From RGIG5270 sp045657185 (GTDB lineage: Bacteria; Verrucomicrobiota; Lentisphaeria; Victivallales; Victivallaceae): DNA of 27,539 nt. Location of the stretch: positions 1 to 27,539 of the forward strand of contig JAZOSO010000056.1 in assembly GCA_045657185.1 (NCBI GenBank), read 5' to 3'. Positions 1 to 7,434 of the stretch are shown here, one piece after another. Both the position numbers and the translations under genes were made by a program. The notes below the pieces were generated by a model, which was given only the letters and a program-made list of their open reading frames with translations, did not search any database and was not told the DNA's origin. Numbering within the stretch: position 1 is the first letter of the stretch; each line of letters begins with the position of its first letter.

Positions 1-1983
1 AAACTCGATTTTTCTTGCCAGAATTTTGTACTCTGCATTAGCTTTTTCATGGTACGGAGCAAGGACGGAAAGGGCTTTGATATATTCCGGCATCGGTACC
101 ATGTAGCGCATTTGCTGTAAAATCTGATATGCTTCATTGAAGTAATTCATCTGACTGCCGTTGTACGGGACTTTGTATTTGCCTGCAAGAATAAGAAAAT
201 GCCAGTGTTCTCTGTGACCTCGCGTATAAAGATTTGTAAGACATAATCTTATGGCGTTATGACTGCCTTTTTCGGCGGCGGCGCGTATCATTTCATTTTT
301 CTTTTTGTATTGCGAATTTGGAAGTTTCAGTGCCTGCTGAAAAAGTACTTCAGGATTGTCATTCCTTGTGGAAATCATTTCAGTAAGAATATTGAGTTTG
401 AATTCATAAAAATAGAGATTACTGCGTTTTTCTCTCTGCAAAGCGTCGTATTTTTTGACCAGTTCCTCCGTCGGAGTGTCGGGCAGGGGGATAAGTACCA
501 GCAAGTCACGGGCGTATTGCAAATCTGCCGCCGCATGAGTACAGGGAGTTTTGCTGTATTTCTCCAATTCATTAATTGACTCTTTGAGCAGTTTGCGCGC
601 TGTGACAAAATCGCAACCTTCGGGAGCAAAATTTTTCGTCACCAGTACACGGGCGAGTTTGAGTTTTGCGGGGATAAAGCCGAGTTCAGCGGCTTTTTCA
701 AGATTTTTAAACTCAAAGTCAGACGGTTTGTTTATCACCTCTTCGGCAAGAGATTTTCTGTGTTCAACGTAAGGTGCATAATCATTTGTCAATGCTTCGG
801 CGTTGCCGAGTTTGCGGGCGTGTTCACGAATGTCACTCAATGCAGATTGCTCACGTCCGATGAGATAAAGTGTACGGGCAGCGATGCCGCCGATGTTGCG
901 CATTTGTTCTTCATAGCAGTTTTTGAGCGGATATTTGCCGCGGAGCGGAATAATTTCATCCATAGTTGTATGATTTCTGCCCCATGCTCTGACGGTTGCT
1001 GTTTCGTCGGGGCGGGTGGGGATTAAACGATATTTTTTCCAGATTTTATTATACTCGTCAAAATAGAATATGAAGCCCGGTTCTCTGCCGACGGTTGAGC
1101 CGATGAAATTATTTAGATACTTTGCCGCTTTGGCATAATCAATCGGAAAATTTTCATATCCGCGGCTGTAAAGAAGATAGAGAAAAATTGAACAGAAAGT
1201 ATTATTATTGGCAATCTTTTCAGCTTGCAGAACTGCATTTTTGTAATCTTTTTTCTGATATGCTTCAAGAATCGGCAGGAATATTTTGTATTGAGCTTTC
1301 ATCGGATTTGCCCGTTGGGACATGACGAGAAGATTATCGGAAAATCTGCTTACAGTCGGAAGTTTTTTCATTTCATAAGGCTTGAAACCGGGTGAAACAA
1401 CGTTGGTAATAAAGTAACTCTCTTTATCTTTGGCATATTCAATAAAGACATTGAACGAGACACGCAATGTAAAAGGAGTTATTTCAATCCCACCGTCATT
1501 TTCTGTTTCAAAATAGAAGAGAAAATTGGCATGGTCAACAATTCTCTTGCATTGCTGACAGAGCAAATCAGACGCATTTACGGTCAGAGGAATATGAAAT
1601 TCTTTTTCTGTGTTTTTTGCGTAATCCTTGAGTATAAAGAATTTATCTTCAGCACTGCCGTTGCATTTGTCATAGTCAGAAGCATGAGTAGCGTGCATTC
1701 GGACATGGGATTTGAAGCTGACATTTTTGCTTTGCAATGATTTTGCTTTGAAGGTAATAAAATTGGCAGACGGCTGAATTTTATGAGCGTCCCAGAAAGC
1801 TGTAATTGAAGAATTTGGTGTTTTTATCTGTATGTTTCTGCCGTTGACTGCGAATGAATTCTGCGGAGTATCGGGGTATTTTTGGACTTTCAGTTTCTCT
1901 GCGCCTATCTCATATTCTGCGGAGGACAGGTTTGAGATACAAAAGAGGACGGCTAAAACGGCAAAAATTTTTTTGAATTTCAT
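1..1983 (-). CDS. Exported Sel1-like repeat protein, C-terminus beyond window
   Basis: This frame is open without a stop from the ATG at 1983 to the window edge, giving 661 codons, so the gene is cut at its 3' end. The first 22 residues are a typical Sec signal peptide: a Lys-rich start, a hydrophobic core and a small-residue cleavage region ending SSA before EYE. The middle of the protein (about residues 200-300) is not recognised. Further on there are helical Sel1/TPR-like segments, for example AAELGFIPAKLKLARVL near residue 431 and AAEKGSHNAIRLCLTNLY near residue 565. Such repeats usually scaffold protein contacts; in an exported protein they would act in the periplasm or at the envelope. 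The start codon overlaps the stop of the upstream YeeE/YedE gene (TAATG), which indicates translational coupling and membership of the same minus-strand operon. The precise function is unknown. Confidence 0.85.
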   Translation of the reverse strand, partial: MKFKKIFAVLAVLFCISNLSSAEYEIGAEKLKVQKYPDTPQNSFAVNGRNIQIKTPNSSITAFWDAHKIQPSANFITFKAKSLQSKNVSFKSHVRMHATHASDYDKCNGSAEDKFFILKDYAKNTEKEFHIPLTVNASDLLCQQCKRIVDHANFLFYFETENDGGIEITPFTLRVSFNVFIEYAKDKESYFITNVVSPGFKPYEMKKLPTVSRFSDNLLVMSQRANPMKAQYKIFLPILEAYQKKDYKNAVLQAEKIANNNTFCSIFLYLLYSRGYENFPIDYAKAAKYLNNFIGSTVGREPGFIFYFDEYNKIWKKYRLIPTRPDETATVRAWGRNHTTMDEIIPLRGKYPLKNCYEEQMRNIGGIAARTLYLIGREQSALSDIREHARKLGNAEALTNDYAPYVEHRKSLAEEVINKPSDFEFKNLEKAAELGFIPAKLKLARVLVTKNFAPEGCDFVTARKLLKESINELEKYSKTPCTHAAADLQYARDLLVLIPLPDTPTEELVKKYDALQREKRSNLYFYEFKLNILTEMISTRNDNPEVLFQQALKLPNSQYKKKNEMIRAAAEKGSHNAIRLCLTNLYTRGHREHWHFLILAGKYKVPYNGSQMNYFNEAYQILQQMRYMVPMPEYIKALSVLAPYHEKANAEYKILARKIEF

Positions 1984-2543
1984 TACTCTTTGTCTCCGAT
2001 AGTGAAATGTACGAGAAATATAAGAAAGGCAGATATCGCAACTATATAAAATGCAGGATTATGCAGTGACAGAAAACGCAGCGGCTGTTCCGTTGCCAGC
2101 ATGCGGTCACCCCAGCTGTAAATTGTTCCTGACAGAAATGAATTTGTGTATTTGACGCAGGGAACTGCAATTATCATTCCCGCAATCGTCCAGATAACAT
2201 ACACTCTGCCGCAACTCAATGCCGCAAGCGATGTCGCAGGCGTAAATCCGCAAAGCACCATGCCGACTCCTCCGAGCATGCCGCCCAACAGTGAAGACCA
2301 CAGATACCCCCGTACTGCATGTACTTCAACTATTCCCATGCGCCTGAGCATAAAAAATCCGAGCGTGCCCAAAAGCAGATAGAGCAGAAAGGTTTTTATC
2401 ATTCTGCCGTCTTTCAAAAGAAATACGCCGAAGACACTGCGCCGCCAGATAAGGTCACTTTTGAGCATGACAAATCCCGTCAGAAATCCGAGTACGGCGG
2501 CGGCAATAAGTTTGATATTCGGATCAAGGTTGAGTGCGGTCAT
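1983..2543 (-). CDS. YeeE/YedE-family membrane protein, second half-size subunit
   Basis: A 186-aa hydrophobic protein with about five membrane segments. The stretch GGMLGGVGMVLCGFTPATS resembles the signature of YeeE/YedE (COG2391, sulfur transport domain), whose best-known member TsuA imports thiosulfate. In typical half-size members this signature reads roughly G-Y-C-P-G-T; here the Cys position is Thr (TPAT), with Cys instead three residues earlier (LCGF) and again in LSCGR. The gene overlaps the preceding YeeE/YedE half by ATGA and the following Sel1 gene by TAATG, so the two halves are probably made together and form a heteromer equivalent to the full-length transporter. The family call is fairly sure. 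The substrate is uncertain because of the altered motif. Confidence 0.75.
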   Translation of the reverse strand: MTALNLDPNIKLIAAAVLGFLTGFVMLKSDLIWRRSVFGVFLLKDGRMIKTFLLYLLLGTLGFFMLRRMGIVEVHAVRGYLWSSLLGGMLGGVGMVLCGFTPATSLAALSCGRVYVIWTIAGMIIAVPCVKYTNSFLSGTIYSWGDRMLATEQPLRFLSLHNPAFYIVAISAFLIFLVHFTIGDKE

Positions 2544-3043
2544 TGTTTGTCCTCCTGAGAAATGCCTTTGCGCTCAAAAAGCAATGCCAGTGTCATGCCG
2601 CTGAAAAGCATTGCTCCGAGAAAAAGCCAGGATGTTCCGGACAGCTGTATCGCTCCGACCAGATGACCGTAAACACTTTCGCCTGATATTTGAACTCCGA
2701 GCATAGTCAGAAAACCGCCGATAAAGCCGCCGACAACGCCTTTGAATTGTCTCGAAGTGAACGAGCCACCGCAGTCAGGAGCAATTTGCAGACGGAAGTT
2801 ATTGCTGAAAAGTGACGCTGTAAATGCGCCGAGCATGATACTGACGGCAAATACAGTCGTATAATTCAAACGGATTTTCGGCAGAGAATCTTTTGCAACT
2901 GAATCTGCACAAAATTCTCTTACAATGGTTGCTGATTCCCCCATGCCGATATTATCATTCAGGACATACAAACACAAGAGTACACAAAAAGCCATTACTG
3001 TACCGCTGAAATAAAACGGCCATCTGGTGTTGAAAATTCCCAT
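2540..3043 (-). CDS. YeeE/YedE-family membrane protein, first half-size subunit
   Basis: A 167-aa protein with an N-terminal membrane helix (about residues 8-28), a polar loop rich in charged residues (about 30-58) and three further helices. The segment GGFIGGFLTMLGVQISGES followed by VYGHL and a Ser-Trp aligns by eye with the G-G-F-x-x-G-F-G-x-x-x-x-x-G-C-x-S-G-H pattern of YeeE/YedE proteins, but the usual Cys is missing. The loop carries Cys in EFCADS and PDCGG, which could substitute functionally; that is speculation. The start has a good site (TGAGGT before ATG) and lies 7 bases after the glycosyltransferase stop. The 4-base ATGA overlap with the next half-gene supports a two-subunit transporter. 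Confidence 0.72.
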   Translation of the reverse strand: MGIFNTRWPFYFSGTVMAFCVLLCLYVLNDNIGMGESATIVREFCADSVAKDSLPKIRLNYTTVFAVSIMLGAFTASLFSNNFRLQIAPDCGGSFTSRQFKGVVGGFIGGFLTMLGVQISGESVYGHLVGAIQLSGTSWLFLGAMLFSGMTLALLFERKGISQEDKQ

Positions 3044-3050
3044 TTTTACC

Positions 3051-4790
3051 TCAGTAGTAAAATCTCATTTGCCATTCGCCGTTAATATTTTCTCCGTTCA
3101 GTGAGGAACGGTTGTAGTCACGCTGAGAATCAAACAGCATGAATGCGCCCTGTTCGGCATCAATGCGCAGTAATTTGAAAGAAACTTTGCCGTTCTTAAG
3201 CTGACACGGGATGTTGAGCGATTTTGTATTGCGGTTTGTCCAGTACATCCGTCTGCCGTTAATTTCAATCAATACACGCTCAAAAAGACAGGGATTGATG
3301 ATAAGAAAACCTTTGGCTTCAGCAGGAACACCTGCGAAAGTTTTTTCAATTACATCGTTTTCTTTGACTGCCATGATGCTTTGACCGCCGAAGTTGACAG
3401 GGCCGTAATCAAAGACTGCCTGCTGACCGGTTTTTGCCGTGATATGCGTTCCCTGCGGACGGACAAGGCGCATGATGTATTTTTCATAACTGCAATAAGC
3501 AGGAGCTAGCGCAAGTGCGATAAAAATGCCGGCTGAAAGAGCAATAATGACTTTTTTGTAATCTTTTTCTTTGCATTTTTCATAAAATTGAACGGCAAAG
3601 ATGCCGCCTGCAACTGCCATTGACGGCAGTATCGGTGCGCGGAAACGCGCCAGATTATAAAACATTGAAATTGATAAACCGTAGAAAATTATGTTGGATA
3701 TCAATATCAAAGTTCCGAAATCACGCTTTTTGAAAATGCGTTTCAGATTGTACAAAATGCCGCCGATACCTAAAATCAGTATCCAGCCGACCCAGCCGAA
3801 AATATTATTATTGAGAAAAGGTCCGCCCTGAATGGCGATATTAACATTGTTAGGTACATCTTTACTGTCATAGAAAAAGAGGACTTTGCGGAGCGTAAGT
3901 TCCATATAGGCAAGCGGTTCTGAAAACAGATAGTCTAAAATCTGCAACGGAACACTGCGCTCTTTTTCTTTTGCCATGAAAACATGGTAACTTTCGGGAT
4001 ATTCTAACCCTCCGGGCGGAGCTTCGGGGGTATTGCCGAGGGCGAGAACAGCAGAAGATGCTGTTGAACTGCCGCATAAACGCTTTTCCTGTATGGAGTT
4101 ATAAATTATAAACGGCGATTGCATAAGTATTGTCATGCCGATTATAACACCGATGCGTGATAGTGATTTCTTCCACGGGAACTTCCACATTATCAAAGGG
4201 ATAAGTCCTGCAAGCATGATATAGAGATTGCCGCGCGCCGCACAGCCCATGCCGAGAAATGCCCCTGCGCAAATCCAGTATCTGAGACGCTCTTTTTCAT
4301 CTTTGAATGCCATGATGAGAAAGAATGTAAACATTGTAAGTATAAAGGTTTGCAGTGTTGCAATTTTGTGAAACGGCGTATAAAAAATAAGTACATTTGA
4401 TAAGGCAATGAGAACTGCTGTGATGATGCCGCTTTTTTCATTATGCAGAATTTTGGCACACCATGCCGCAAAAAATACAGTCAGACCGCCGAGTAGTGAT
4501 TGTGCAGTAATTACTGCCCATACACTTTGTCCGGCAATCAGCATTACCGCAGGCAGAAATGCTGCATAATAAAACGGCTGATAGTAAAATGCCCCCTCAA
4601 AAGTTCCGTTCAAAATTGACTTTGAAAGCGTCATATAGGTCGCAAGGTCAGTCGTTGACGGCGGAGTATGGACAAAGGTTGTGAGTTTGCTGATTTGCCA
4701 TGCAATCAGAAGACGGAGAACAACACCCGCCAGCGCGATGAGGCTTACGGTTTTGAAAAACGGCGGGATTTTTTGTATGAGCTTATAAAT
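3051..4790 (-). CDS. GT-C-type membrane glycosyltransferase (PMT/ArnT-like), probable ATT start
   Basis: A multi-spanning protein of the dolichyl-phosphate-mannose mannosyltransferase/ArnT style (GT-C fold), which moves a sugar from a polyprenyl-phosphate donor onto an envelope acceptor. The first ATG (4634) gives 527 aa but falls inside the conserved first loop. Upstream the frame stays open and encodes a first membrane helix (FFKTVSLIALAGVVLRLLIA) and the loop TTDLATYM, whose Asp is the expected catalytic acid of this fold. No ATG, GTG or TTG exists in this extension before the in-frame stop at 4821-4823. An AGGAGG sits 6 bases before an ATT codon at 4788-4790, so I place the start there (579 aa), overlapping the oppF stop by 8 bases. 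The C-terminal part (about residues 440-579) looks like a soluble beta-rich periplasmic domain. Acceptor and donor are unknown. Confidence 0.75.
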   Translation of the reverse strand: MYKLIQKIPPFFKTVSLIALAGVVLRLLIAWQISKLTTFVHTPPSTTDLATYMTLSKSILNGTFEGAFYYQPFYYAAFLPAVMLIAGQSVWAVITAQSLLGGLTVFFAAWCAKILHNEKSGIITAVLIALSNVLIFYTPFHKIATLQTFILTMFTFFLIMAFKDEKERLRYWICAGAFLGMGCAARGNLYIMLAGLIPLIMWKFPWKKSLSRIGVIIGMTILMQSPFIIYNSIQEKRLCGSSTASSAVLALGNTPEAPPGGLEYPESYHVFMAKEKERSVPLQILDYLFSEPLAYMELTLRKVLFFYDSKDVPNNVNIAIQGGPFLNNNIFGWVGWILILGIGGILYNLKRIFKKRDFGTLILISNIIFYGLSISMFYNLARFRAPILPSMAVAGGIFAVQFYEKCKEKDYKKVIIALSAGIFIALALAPAYCSYEKYIMRLVRPQGTHITAKTGQQAVFDYGPVNFGGQSIMAVKENDVIEKTFAGVPAEAKGFLIINPCLFERVLIEINGRRMYWTNRNTKSLNIPCQLKNGKVSFKLLRIDAEQGAFMLFDSQRDYNRSSLNGENINGEWQMRFYY

Positions 4791-5763
4791 TTTGCACCTC
4801 CTCAGGATAGAGACAACTGCTTAAATGATTTGTGCCGTCAGCGGAAATAAGTGCGGGAGAACAAGTTGCACATTCATCGTGTGCCATCGGACAGCGGCTG
4901 AAAAACGGACAGCCGCTTCTGACAGCATAGGGTGACGGCGGTTCACCGCGGAGCAGAATACGGGAATTTTTCTGCGGAGTATCACTTATTTTGGGTACTG
5001 CTGAAAGCAGAGCTTTGGTATACGGATGCTGCGGGTTGCGTACGACTTCGCGGGCGGGGCCGGATTCAACGATTTCACCGAGGTACATGACCATAATTGT
5101 ATCGCTGATGTGCTCAACTACGCTCAAATCGTGTGCGATAAAAATAAATGAGATAAGGCTTTTTTTACGGATATCGCTCAAAAGATTTATAATAGATGCC
5201 TGCACACTGACATCCAGTGCAGAAACAGGTTCATCGGCAACGATAAGTTTGGGCTGAACTGCCAGGGCTCTGGCAATACCTATTCTCTGCCGCTGACCGC
5301 CGGAAAACTGGTGCGGATAACGGTTGAGAGCTTCGTATGTCAGCCCGACAGATTCAAGCAGCTCAACAATGCGTTTTTCTCTCCATGATTCATCAAGTTT
5401 GGTATGCAGACGGAGAACTTCGTCGAGAGTTTCACGGATTGTCATGCGGGGATTGAGTGAACTGTACGGGTCCTGAAAAATCATCTGAAAATTTTTTCGG
5501 AATTTGCGGAGTTCTGCTCCTTTGAGCCGGGCAAGGTCGATATCGTTGAAGTGGATTGAGCCTGAGTCAATTTTTTCAAGCTGCATAATTGCTCTGCCGA
5601 GGGTGCTTTTGCCGCAGCCGGATTCGCCGACGAGACCGACAATGGAATTTTCTTCAATATCAAAGCTGACATTTTTTACGGCACGGAGAATTTTTTCCTC
5701 TCCGAAAAGTCCGTTTTTTTTGCGGTAGCAGACATTCAGATTGCGTACTGTCAGAAGTGCCAT
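4783..5763 (-). CDS. oppF: Oligopeptide/dipeptide ABC transporter ATP-binding protein, OppF/DppF type
   Basis: 326 aa, the usual length for OppF/DppF. Walker A GESGCGKST spans residues 46-54, followed by the Q-loop FQDPYSSLNP, the signature SGGQRQRIG, Walker B with DEPVSALDVS, and the switch His in AHDLSVV. The C-terminal Cys-rich tail (GCPFFSRCP, then further Cys) is the oligopeptide-transporter C-terminal domain, which in relatives can bind an Fe-S cluster. The protein would power peptide import at the inner membrane. The start at 5763 is preceded by CAGGAGG at good spacing. No OppA, B, C or D gene lies nearby, so it must work with partners encoded elsewhere or upstream of another locus. 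It follows the 49-aa lipoprotein gene by 17 bases and overlaps the glycosyltransferase start. Confidence 0.9.
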   Translation of the reverse strand: MALLTVRNLNVCYRKKNGLFGEEKILRAVKNVSFDIEENSIVGLVGESGCGKSTLGRAIMQLEKIDSGSIHFNDIDLARLKGAELRKFRKNFQMIFQDPYSSLNPRMTIRETLDEVLRLHTKLDESWREKRIVELLESVGLTYEALNRYPHQFSGGQRQRIGIARALAVQPKLIVADEPVSALDVSVQASIINLLSDIRKKSLISFIFIAHDLSVVEHISDTIMVMYLGEIVESGPAREVVRNPQHPYTKALLSAVPKISDTPQKNSRILLRGEPPSPYAVRSGCPFFSRCPMAHDECATCSPALISADGTNHLSSCLYPEEVQNL

Positions 5764-5780
5764 TTTTACCTCCTGACTGA

Positions 5781-5930
5781 TTAGCGGGCAAAAGAGTTAT
5801 ATTCCCACGACGCAGGACGATTGTGGGGAATGGGACTTATGCCGCGGCGTTCCTGCGGAGAACACCCTGACAAAAAAACGGCCGTGAGTAAAACTACGGC
5901 CGTTGCGATACATTTAAATACCTGTTTCAT
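5781..5930 (-). CDS. 49-aa lipoprotein, unrecognised
   Basis: A short open frame from ATG at 5930 to TAA at 5781. It has a lysine-containing start, a hydrophobic core and the lipobox LSGC with the lipidated Cys at residue 23, leaving a mature tail of only 27 residues that contains IPHNRPASWE. It has an AAGG-type site 8 bases before the start, begins 12 bases after the 67-aa gene and ends 17 bases before oppF, so it fits the operon. Small lipoproteins ending in a Pro-Asn-Arg-Pro/Trp-Glu-like motif seem familiar to me from PVC bacteria, but this is memory, not a search. The signal-peptide codons also form a terminator-like hairpin (separate entry). It could be a tiny membrane-tethered partner of the ABC system, or a regulatory leader. 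Function unknown. Confidence 0.72.
   Translation of the reverse strand: MKQVFKCIATAVVLLTAVFLSGCSPQERRGISPIPHNRPASWEYNSFAR
5872..5904 (-). terminator. Terminator-like hairpin inside the lipoprotein gene
   Basis: On the minus strand the arms AACGGCCGT and ACGGCCGTT form a perfect 9-bp GC-rich stem around a 10-base loop, followed directly by a run of seven T. This is a textbook intrinsic terminator, yet it lies within codons 10-20 of the 49-aa lipoprotein gene and upstream of oppF. Translating ribosomes would cover or disrupt the hairpin, so it could act as an attenuator that makes oppF and later genes depend on translation of the lipoprotein. Activity is inferred from shape only. Confidence 0.6.
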
Positions 5931-5942
5931 GCGTGCGCCTTA

Positions 5943-6146
5943 TCAGGGGGCTGCCGGAGCTTCTGCATTATTTTCAGCCGGAGCTTCTGCCGCAGGCTGT
6001 GATGCTGCCTGCTGTTCGGGAAAGAAGCGTTCCTTGAGAGTTTTCGGCAATCCGAAAGATTCCATTTCAAGGTATTGGAAAGCGGCTGCGGCGCAGAGAG
6101 CAGCGACAGTGAGGATTATCAATGCGCTTATGAGTTTTGAAGACAT
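5943..6146 (-). CDS. 67-aa single-span membrane protein, unrecognised
   Basis: A small protein with one hydrophobic helix (about residues 5-26) and a soluble tail that ends in an Ala/Pro/Glu-rich low-complexity stretch (residues 45-67). The start at 6146 has AAGGAG at good spacing. It follows the coiled-coil gene by 19 bases and precedes the lipoprotein gene by 12 bases, so it belongs to the same transcript. The N-in, single-helix layout with a disordered tail suggests a small inner-membrane accessory or linker protein. I do not recognise a family. Confidence 0.65.
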   Translation of the reverse strand: MSSKLISALIILTVAALCAAAAFQYLEMESFGLPKTLKERFFPEQQAASQPAAEAPAENNAEAPAAP

Positions 6147-6165
6147 ATTTTACTCCTTGATATAC

Positions 6166-7371
6166 TTATTTCAAATCCTCGTCAGCGAAGAAGACATCAT
6201 CACCGACCATAACTTTGTTGCCGCTGTCAATGACTTCGATGATGGAGCATTCATCGGCAACATTGGTGATGTTGGCTTTGCTGATGAATTTGACTTCGGG
6301 GCTGTTCATATTGCGGGCAACGGTAATCTTCATTTTTTCCTGAATTTTGGGATTGATTTTGTTGATGCGGTTGCCGATAGTCTGGTCAACGAGAGTGTTG
6401 TTGCCGATATCAACAACATAGAAACCGAATTTTTCATTGACTTCAATGACTTTGCCTTTGACTGCGCGGCGGGATTCTTTGCTGCCGTCTGTCCAGGGAT
6501 TGACGACTGCATTGGGAGCAAGACCGAGTGCGCGTTTAAGCTGTTTGACTTCGGTTTCTTTTTTGGTGATGGTGGTATTCAGATTTTTGATGCGCTGGTC
6601 ACGCTGTTTGACAGTATTGTTGAGAGTAGAGATTTTGCCGTTTGCAATGCGGAGTTCGTTCTGACTCTTGTTATATTTAGCTTTAAGATCGGTAACGGCG
6701 TTGCTGATTTTATTGAGAGAGGTTTTGTAAGCGGGAACGTTGAAGTTGCGGGCAGGTGCGCCGGCGATGCGGCCGATTTGTTCTGAGAAACGCTGATAAT
6801 CGGCGAGCTGTTCTTTAAGAGATTTGAGCTTGGCGTTGAATGCGTCAAATACTTTCTTTGAGTTGCCTTTTTTAAGGTCGTTGACATTGATGCTGACACC
6901 GATAAGTCTGCCGGACTGAACAATTGCATTGAGAACTGCATCACGGCGTTCTTTGAAGGTTTGAGCCTGGGCAACAACATCTTTTGCAACGCCTTCGCTG
7001 GTTTCGAGTTTTGCGAGAGCCTCTTCGGTAGCGGCGTTATTTGCTTCAAGGATGCGTGAGATGGAGACGAGAGTTGAAGCGAGATTGTCGCGCTGTTTGA
7101 TAAGTTTTGCTGCGCCTTCATTCAACTTTTTGAGCTGGTCGTCAAGATTTGCGTAGTTTGTGTGGTGCAGATTGTCCTGGGTAAGTTCTTCTGCAAGTTT
7201 TGTACCGCTGTTTTTGTCCATTTCTTTGGCGGTATCGTTGATGGTGGTGGTGAGTTTTTCCCAACCGTTAAGCATAATTTCTCTTTTTTCATAAAGGAAA
7301 AATGATGAGACGGCAAGGGCGAGAGCGAGCAGCAGAATGATGATGCTCAATACGATATTGGTAACTTTCAT
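6166..7371 (-). CDS. Membrane-anchored coiled-coil protein with C-terminal beta domain
   Basis: 401 aa from the ATG at 7371, chosen because AGAGG lies 6 bases upstream; a longer frame begins at a TTG at 7398 but lacks a site. Residues 4-25 form a membrane helix. Residues about 60-285 are rich in Lys, Glu, Asn, Ala and Leu and are predicted helical, probably coiled coil, ending in NTTITKKETEVKQLKRAL. The last 110 residues look beta-rich, with the pattern GKVIEVNEKFGFYVVDIGNN and near the end VMVGDDVFF, reminiscent of small barrel-like domains with a 'GKV...D.G...GD.V' pattern in other envelope proteins. It most likely spans the periplasm from the inner membrane. It is the first gene of the long minus operon. 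No function can be assigned. Confidence 0.75.
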   Translation of the reverse strand: MKVTNIVLSIIILLLALALAVSSFFLYEKREIMLNGWEKLTTTINDTAKEMDKNSGTKLAEELTQDNLHHTNYANLDDQLKKLNEGAAKLIKQRDNLASTLVSISRILEANNAATEEALAKLETSEGVAKDVVAQAQTFKERRDAVLNAIVQSGRLIGVSINVNDLKKGNSKKVFDAFNAKLKSLKEQLADYQRFSEQIGRIAGAPARNFNVPAYKTSLNKISNAVTDLKAKYNKSQNELRIANGKISTLNNTVKQRDQRIKNLNTTITKKETEVKQLKRALGLAPNAVVNPWTDGSKESRRAVKGKVIEVNEKFGFYVVDIGNNTLVDQTIGNRINKINPKIQEKMKITVARNMNSPEVKFISKANITNVADECSIIEVIDSGNKVMVGDDVFFADEDLK

Positions 7372-7406
7372 GAATAACCTCTTTTTGTTAAAAGTCAAAT
7401 TTAAAA

Positions 7407-7434
7407 ATAATAAACATATTAAAACTTACCACAA
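7407..7434 (-). promoter_or_regulatory. Candidate promoter of the minus-strand operon
   Basis: On the minus strand TTGTGG (7429-7434), a 16-base spacer and TATTAT (7407-7412) lie about 36 bases upstream of the coiled-coil gene start. The surroundings are very AT-rich, so matches arise easily; the call rests on position and spacing. Confidence 0.4.

Noticed and set aside
5821..6786. 321-codon plus-strand frame over the lipoprotein, 67-aa and coiled-coil genes
   Set aside because: Antisense to three minus-strand genes with good starts; the product is Phe/Asp/Ala-rich shadow sequence.
6579..7121. 180-codon minus-strand frame inside the coiled-coil gene
   Set aside because: Same-strand shifted-frame shadow, rich in Ser and Lys, without a start signal.
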